Assembly: GCF_001419745.1 (NCBI RefSeq)
Contig: NZ_LIRJ01000025.1
Location: 20,705 to 84,704 of the forward strand
Source of the DNA: Streptomyces silaceus
Lineage (GTDB): Bacteria > Actinomycetota > Actinomycetes > Streptomycetales > Streptomycetaceae
Reading direction: 5' to 3'
DNA length: 64,000 nt
The notes under the pieces were generated by a model. The model was not told the DNA's origin. It did not search any database and saw only the letters and a list, made by a program, of their open reading frames with translations. The translations under genes were made by a program, and so were the position numbers. Shown piece by piece: positions 59,302 to 64,000 of this stretch. Position 1 is the stretch's first letter; each line of letters begins with the position of its first letter.

Positions 59302-60999
59302 ATGGACAGCAACACCGTGATGCCGCCACCCGCGCGCGCCGCAGACCCCGATTCCGTCGCCGTCGCCACGCCGCCCCGGCCCCGTCGCCCCGGGAACGCC
59401 GCCGTGAAGTGGCTGACCAGCACCGACCACAAGACGATCGGCACGCTCTATCTGGCGACGTCGTTCGCGTTCTTCTGCATCGGCGGTGTCCTCGCCCTGC
59501 TGATGCGCGCCGAACTCGCGCGTCCCGGCACGCAGCTGATGTCGAACGAGCAGTTCAACCAGGCGTTCACGATGCACGGCACGATCATGCTGCTGATGTT
59601 CGCGACGCCGCTGTTCGCGGGCTTCGCGAACTGGCTGATGCCGCTGCAGATCGGCGCGCCCGACGTCGCCTTCCCGCGGCTCAACATGTTCGCCTATTGG
59701 CTGTACCTGTTCGGCTCGCTCATCGCGGTCGGCGGCTTCCTGACGCCGAACGGCGCGGCCGACTTCGGGTGGTTCGCCTACAGCCCGCTGTCCGGCGCGA
59801 TCCGCAGCCCCGGCGCCGGCGCGGACATGTGGATCATGGGCCTGGCGCTCTCCGGCTTCGGCACGATCCTCGGCTCGGTCAACTTCATCACCACGATCAT
59901 CTGCATGCGTGCTCCGGGCATGACGATGTTCCGCATGCCGATCTTCGTGTGGAACGTGCTGCTCACCGGTGTGCTGGTGCTGCTGGCCTTCCCGGTGCTC
60001 GCCGCGGCGCTGTTCGCCCTGGAGGCGGACCGGAAGTTCGGCGCGCAGATCTTCGACGCGGCCAACGGCGGCGCCCTGTTGTGGCAGCACCTGTTCTGGT
60101 TCTTCGGCCATCCGGAGGTGTATATCATCGCGCTGCCGTTCTTCGGCATCATCTCCGAGGTCATCCCGGTCTTCTCGCGCAAGCCGATGTTCGGTTACAT
60201 GGGCCTGGTCGGCGCCACGATCGCGATCGCGGGCCTGTCCGTGACGGTGTGGGCGCACCACATGTACGTCACCGGTGGTGTCCTCCTGCCGTTCTTCTCC
60301 TTCATGACGTTCCTGATCGCCGTCCCCACGGGCGTGAAGTTCTTCAACTGGATCGGAACGATGTGGAAGGGGTCCTTGTCCTTCGAGACCCCGATGCTCT
60401 GGGCGGTCGGCTTCCTGATCACGTTCGTCTTCGGCGGTCTGACGGGTGTCATCCTGGCCTCGCCGCCCATGGACATGCACGTCTCGGACTCGTACTTCGT
60501 GGTGGCGCACTTCCACTACGTGATCTTCGGGACCGTGGTCTTCGCGATGTTCTCCGGCTTCCACTTCTGGTGGCCGAAGTTCACCGGCAAGATGCTCGAC
60601 GAGCGCCTGGGAAAGATCACCTTCTGGACGCTGTTCATCGGCTTCCACGGCACGTTCCTCGTGCAGCACTGGCTCGGCACGAACGGCATGCTCCGCCGGG
60701 TGCCGGACTATCTGGCCGCCGACGGCTTCACCACGCTCAACACCGTGTCGACCATCTTCTCCTTCCTGCTGGGCCTGTCGATCCTGCCGTTCCTCTACAA
60801 CGTCTGGAAGACCGCCAAGTACGGCAAGAAGATCGAGGTCGACGACCCGTGGGGCTGGGGCCGCTCCCTTGAGTGGGCCACGTCCTGCCCGCCGCCGCGG
60901 CACAACTTCCTCACCCTGCCGCGCATCCGCTCCGAATCGCCGGCGTTCGACCTGCACCATCCCGAGATCGCGGCGGCCGGGCAGAGGGCGCTGCGATGA
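59302..60999 (+). CDS. ctaD: Cytochrome c oxidase subunit I paralogue
   Basis: 565 residues with 12 membrane segments. Heme and copper ligands are in place: the His of FTMHGTI, the cross-linked His-Tyr motif GHPEVY, the His pair in AHHMYVTG and HFHYV. The enzyme is the oxygen-reducing core of the aa3 oxidase. Subunits II and III and the cytochrome bc genes are absent here, so this is probably a second, stand-alone copy. ATG 59302 (MDSNTV) chosen; the ribosome site GGCGGG is weak. The stop overlaps the next gene as ATGA. Confidence 0.93.
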   Translation: MDSNTVMPPPARAADPDSVAVATPPRPRRPGNAAVKWLTSTDHKTIGTLYLATSFAFFCIGGVLALLMRAELARPGTQLMSNEQFNQAFTMHGTIMLLMFATPLFAGFANWLMPLQIGAPDVAFPRLNMFAYWLYLFGSLIAVGGFLTPNGAADFGWFAYSPLSGAIRSPGAGADMWIMGLALSGFGTILGSVNFITTIICMRAPGMTMFRMPIFVWNVLLTGVLVLLAFPVLAAALFALEADRKFGAQIFDAANGGALLWQHLFWFFGHPEVYIIALPFFGIISEVIPVFSRKPMFGYMGLVGATIAIAGLSVTVWAHHMYVTGGVLLPFFSFMTFLIAVPTGVKFFNWIGTMWKGSLSFETPMLWAVGFLITFVFGGLTGVILASPPMDMHVSDSYFVVAHFHYVIFGTVVFAMFSGFHFWWPKFTGKMLDERLGKITFWTLFIGFHGTFLVQHWLGTNGMLRRVPDYLAADGFTTLNTVSTIFSFLLGLSILPFLYNVWKTAKYGKKIEVDDPWGWGRSLEWATSCPPPRHNFLTLPRIRSESPAFDLHHPEIAAAGQRALR

Positions 61000-61343
61000 C
61001 GGCGATGGACGACCGCGCCCTGGACGTCCGTGCCCTGATCAACGAGGTCGAGGGCCATCTGCTCGTCGAGTCCGCCCGCGCCGAGGGCCGGGCGGCGGCC
61101 CGGCAGTTCACCGGGCGGCTCCCCTGGCTGACGGAGACCCAGCGCGCGGAGGTGGAGGACCTCTACACCGAGGAGCATCTGTCGCGCACGCGCCACGGCT
61201 GGCAGCAGGTCGCGCGCCGCAGCACCCAGTTGCGCGCCGAGTACGAGGAGACGTACCGCTCGCTGCGCCGGCGGCTCGTGGCCTGGGGCGTGATGGGCGC
61301 CGCGGTCGTGCTCACGCTGCTCATGGCGTGCGGGCTCTCCTGA
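60996..61343 (+). CDS. Small membrane protein coupled to oxidase subunit I
   Basis: 115 residues, unrecognised family. About 90 residues of charged helical sequence are followed by one C-terminal membrane segment ([19 protein letters not shown]), so it is tail-anchored. It overlaps ctaD by four bases (ATGA) and is co-translated with it, which suggests a role with the oxidase, for example in assembly or as an accessory subunit. Confidence 0.75.
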   Translation: MTAMDDRALDVRALINEVEGHLLVESARAEGRAAARQFTGRLPWLTETQRAEVEDLYTEEHLSRTRHGWQQVARRSTQLRAEYEETYRSLRRRLVAWGVMGAAVVLTLLMACGLS

Positions 61344-61362
61344 ACCGGTCACCGGGGGCGGC

Positions 61363-62637
61363 TCAGTTGGCGCCCGGCCGCACCGCCAGGGACCGGAACC
61401 ACGCGATCGTGGCCGTGGTGGCGGCCACGGACGAGCCGAGGTGGCGGGACTTCTCGTAGTCCACCGCGCCGAGGTCGACGACCGGCACCTCGGCCCCGTT
61501 GGCGCGCAGCTCCGCCCGGCACCACGCGGTGTTCTCCACGACGGCCTGCTCGTCGCCCGTCGCCATGTAGAGCCGCGTGGGCATGCGCGGCGCCCAGTCC
61601 GTGCACACGGAGCCCGCCGCGCCGAACGCCTCGGCGAGGGTTCCGGTCGGCGCGGTCAGGAGCCGGCGTCCCCGGTCGGTCAGCAGCGCGTCGGCCGACC
61701 CGGGGAGACCGGCCATCATCTCCTGGCCGGTGTGCGTGCCGTCGAACAACTCCTCGACGGTGCGGGCGTAGGGCGCCCGGAACACCTCGGCCGGGTCGTC
61801 GTACACACCGCCGTGCAGCCGCTGGACCGCGACCAGCGCGTACGCCGCGTAGACCGCACCGTACTTCGGAGTGACCCGCCGCGCGTCGAACAGCGACGGC
61901 ACGGACGTGCCGAGGAAGTCGTAGGCCCCGCTGACCGGCGCCAGCGCGCCCGCGCGGAACCACCGGTCCCCGCCGGCCTGCAGGGTCCGGCCGAGGCCCA
62001 GCGCGGCCGACGCGCCCTGCGAGAAGCCCGTGAGGAAGACGTCCCGCCGCAGCGTGTGGCCGGTGCGCGGCACGAAGGCGCGTGCCGCGCGCAGCATGTC
62101 GAGGGAGGCGGTCGTCTCCGACGGGACGTCCATCCACGGATGCGGGCCGGGCCCGCGCCCCATCCCGAGGTAGTCCGGTGCGACACCGGCGAACCCGGCC
62201 GACGCGTGGCTGATCGTCGCGGCGCTCACGAAGTCGCCGCGCACCATCGACGGCGAGTCGTTCTTGTGGACGCCGGTGCCATGGGCGAACGACACCGCGT
62301 GCAGCGCGCCCGGGCGGGTGCGGGGCAGCGCGAGCAGTCCGCTCGCGGTGGTCGGGCGGCCGGTCGCGTCGACGGTCCGGTAGACCAGCCGGTAGGCGTC
62401 CACGCCGTACCGGGCCACGCTCCCGTCGAAGCCCGCCCCCGCGAGCTCGGCCGCGGCGGCGGCGCGGTCGTCCAGGGTGTAGAGCCGTTCGGCGGAGACG
62501 AGGGTGCCGCGCCCGCCTCTCACCTGGTCGTCGGTGGCGTGCGTGGCCGCGGTCGGGGGTGTGGCGGCGACCGCTGTCGCGGGGGCACCGGCGAGCAGCA
62601 GCAGGGCGCAGGAGGCGGCAATCACCTTGGTACGCAT
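61363..62637 (-). CDS. Secreted lipase/esterase of the alpha/beta-hydrolase fold
   Basis: 424 residues. Signal peptide: MRTKV, a hydrophobic Leu/Ala core and cleavage near ATAVAATPP. The nucleophile is in GFSQGASAA; HGTGVHKNDSPSM is the oxyanion region; the layout resembles the secretory lipase (LIP) family. ATG 62637 chosen with GAGGGAG 11 bases upstream; the frame is open further upstream, without a signal-peptide-like start. Confidence 0.85.
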   Translation of the reverse strand: MRTKVIAASCALLLLAGAPATAVAATPPTAATHATDDQVRGGRGTLVSAERLYTLDDRAAAAAELAGAGFDGSVARYGVDAYRLVYRTVDATGRPTTASGLLALPRTRPGALHAVSFAHGTGVHKNDSPSMVRGDFVSAATISHASAGFAGVAPDYLGMGRGPGPHPWMDVPSETTASLDMLRAARAFVPRTGHTLRRDVFLTGFSQGASAALGLGRTLQAGGDRWFRAGALAPVSGAYDFLGTSVPSLFDARRVTPKYGAVYAAYALVAVQRLHGGVYDDPAEVFRAPYARTVEELFDGTHTGQEMMAGLPGSADALLTDRGRRLLTAPTGTLAEAFGAAGSVCTDWAPRMPTRLYMATGDEQAVVENTAWCRAELRANGAEVPVVDLGAVDYEKSRHLGSSVAATTATIAWFRSLAVRPGAN

Positions 62638-62755
62638 GGGATGAGGGCTCCCTCTTCGGTCGGCGTGGGCCCGGGACCTCAGCCTGCGCCGTCGGGCGGG
62701 TCCCGCGCAGTGGGCCCACCACCCGATGCGGGGTGGTGGCAGCGCCACCGCCCGG

Positions 62756-63181
62756 TCACGCCGCGAGCGCGCCCCTGCGGCGGAGCATCGGCACCACGTG
62801 GTCCCGGACGGCGGGCGCCAGCAGCAGGTCGTCCTCGTCGCCCGACACCCAGCGCAGGTGGGCCAGTTCGGCCGCGGGGGCCGGGGCGCGGTCGATGCGG
62901 GCCTCGAAGACCGTCATCCGCATGGGGACGCGCTCCAGGGCCGCCACGGCGTCGACGTCGGCCAGGAAGGCCGGCTCCACGGGGGCCACGCCGAGTTCCT
63001 CGTCCAGTTCCCGTGCCAGTGCCTCCAGCGCGGACTCACCCGCGTCGGGCTTGCCGCCGGGCAGATAGAAGACCTCGGGGGCCGCCTGCTTGCTGACCAC
63101 CAGGAGGCGGCCTTCCTGGACGACGGCGGCCGCCACGACGATCAGCGGAGCCGAGCCGTCCGCCATGCTCTGTTGGTTCAT
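62756..63181 (-). CDS. Nudix hydrolase
   Basis: About 141 residues. The Nudix box is complete (GGKPDAGE...ARELDEELGV, matching Gx5Ex7REUxEExGU), so it should cleave a nucleoside-diphosphate-linked substrate with Mg2+. Start ATG 63181 or 63166; ribosome site weak. Substrate unknown. Confidence 0.9.
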   Translation of the reverse strand: MNQQSMADGSAPLIVVAAAVVQEGRLLVVSKQAAPEVFYLPGGKPDAGESALEALARELDEELGVAPVEPAFLADVDAVAALERVPMRMTVFEARIDRAPAPAAELAHLRWVSGDEDDLLLAPAVRDHVVPMLRRRGALAA

Positions 63182-63224
63182 GCACGCGATTCTCTCAGCC
63201 GGACCGCCCGGCCGGTTCCGCAGG

Positions 63225-63782
63225 TCAGGGGGCCACGACGGCCTTGTCGTACGCATGCGTCACGATCGCGTCGGCCGTCTGGTCCGGTGTGCGGTCGGCG
63301 TTGTCCAGCCACCAGCCCACCTCGCCCAGTTCGTCGAGCATGGCGCGGCGCAGCGGGCCGGCGTCGATGCCGACGCGCTCTCGCGGGTCGCGCTCGGCGT
63401 CCCGGCGGTGGCACACGTCGAGCGGCGGCGCGAGGACCACGAAGAGGACGGGCCGTGGGCGGAGCCGGTCCACCATGAAGTCCAGCATGGCCCGGTCGGC
63501 GACGACGGTGTCCACGACGGGCACGATCCCCTCGTCGGCGAAGTTGCTCGCGAGGTCGCACACGTTGCGGACGCAGAGCCGCGCCTGCCGGTCCGCCTCC
63601 GGACCCGGTCGGCTCACCGGACCCGCCCTGCCGCTGACGACCATGTACGAAAGGACGTCGCCGTCGATGCGGGCGGCGCGCGGGTGGCGCCGGGCGACGA
63701 GCAGCGAGGCGGTCGACTTGCCCGCCGCCGGCACACCGGTGATGATCACGCAGCCCGGTGTCCGGGCCTGGGAACCGTCCAC
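63225..63782 (-). CDS. P-loop kinase/ATPase-like protein
   Basis: 185 residues. Walker A GVPAAGKST near the N-terminus and a later DTVVAD acidic stretch resemble small-molecule phosphotransferases of the zeta-toxin/chloramphenicol-phosphotransferase-like AAA_33 group. GTG 63782 chosen because GGAGG lies 7 bases upstream. Substrate unknown. Confidence 0.82.
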   Translation of the reverse strand: MDGSQARTPGCVIITGVPAAGKSTASLLVARRHPRAARIDGDVLSYMVVSGRAGPVSRPGPEADRQARLCVRNVCDLASNFADEGIVPVVDTVVADRAMLDFMVDRLRPRPVLFVVLAPPLDVCHRRDAERDPRERVGIDAGPLRRAMLDELGEVGWWLDNADRTPDQTADAIVTHAYDKAVVAP

Positions 63783-63878
63783 GTCGCCTCCTTCGGCCGT
63801 CCGCCGGATTCTCCCCGTCCGTACCGCGCGACGCACCCGCTTTTCCCCGTCACCGTACCCGTCACCGGCCCTCGGGCA

Positions 63879-64000
63879 TCACCGCCGCCAGGCGTCCGCC
63901 CATGCCGCGGCGAAGTCGGCGAACGAGCGGGGCGCACGGCCCGTGACGCGCTCGACCGCCCCGCTCGTGCGGTCCTCCGCGCCCGCCGCGATCGCCTCGT
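63879..64000 (-). CDS. C-terminal end of an NmrA-like NAD(P)-binding protein (partial)
   Basis: The last 40 codons of a leftward gene entering from the right edge. The end, with VTGRAPRSFADFAAAWADAW, closely resembles the C-terminus of NmrA/NAD(P)H-binding short-chain dehydrogenase-like proteins. No start in the window. Confidence 0.75.
   Translation of the reverse strand, partial: EAIAAGAEDRTSGAVERVTGRAPRSFADFAAAWADAWRR

Overview
The window is very GC-rich actinobacterial DNA, almost certainly from a Streptomyces or a close relative. The third-codon GC bias is extreme, and this produces huge meaningless antisense reading frames. Gene starts are often GTG or TTG with GGAGG-type ribosome sites, neighbouring genes frequently overlap by ATGA, and the gene content (CU044_5270/ECF sigma pair, XRE-TPR regulator, M64 peptidase, LacI/nucleoside hydrolase) is typical of the genus.

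Positions 1-33603 (minus strand) hold three consecutive, translationally coupled or closely spaced megasynthase genes of a hybrid PKS-NRPS. No acyltransferase domain is present anywhere in them, so this is a trans-AT system whose AT must lie elsewhere. In order of transcription the domains are: [C, 7870 aa] KS1-(Ser-less ACP-like)-KR-cMT-ACP | C-A(Gly)-PCP | KS2-DH-KR-ACP | KS3-DH*-ACP-cMT-KR-ACP | KS4(KS0) | KS5-KR-ACP-docking; [B, 2982 aa] docking-KS6-(Ser-less ACP-like)-ACP | KS7(KS0)-DH-ER-KR-ACP-MT; [A, partial] Ser-less ACP-like-KS8... running off the left edge. There is no loading module and no thioesterase in view, so the assembly line continues outside.

Positions 33604-34598 are a roughly 1-kb divergent control region. 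Positions 34599-39611 (plus strand) are a tight six-gene operon for an unusual extender unit: FkbK-, FkbG-, FkbJ- and FkbI-like proteins, a divergent KSIII-like protein and an FkbH-like protein. Together these should make methoxymalonyl-ACP from a glycolytic three-carbon acid. A perfect 14-bp hairpin at 39618-39650 closes the operon and marks the likely right border of the biosynthetic cluster.

The remaining 24 kb looks like ordinary chromosome. It holds a LacI-controlled nucleoside hydrolase/MFS pair (39.7-43.4 kb), a secreted M64 peptidase, an XRE-TPR regulator, a CPBP membrane protein, a three-gene lysine/pipecolate catabolic operon (47.6-51.8 kb), an alpha/beta hydrolase, a peroxiredoxin, a FUSC-type membrane protein, a secreted beta-lactamase-fold hydrolase, an ECF sigma factor with its partner, a solitary extra cytochrome oxidase subunit I with a small membrane partner, a secreted lipase, a Nudix hydrolase, a P-loop kinase-like protein and the end of an NmrA-like gene.

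The most unusual content is in the megasynthases. Phosphopantetheine-less ACP-like domains recur at equivalent positions. A non-elongating KS is fused directly to a second KS. A cis-AT-type DH-ER-KR-ACP block is grafted onto a trans-AT KS0. A methoxymalonyl-ACP cassette carries its own KSIII-like protein although the megasynthase has no AT. I could not match the cluster with certainty to a known product.
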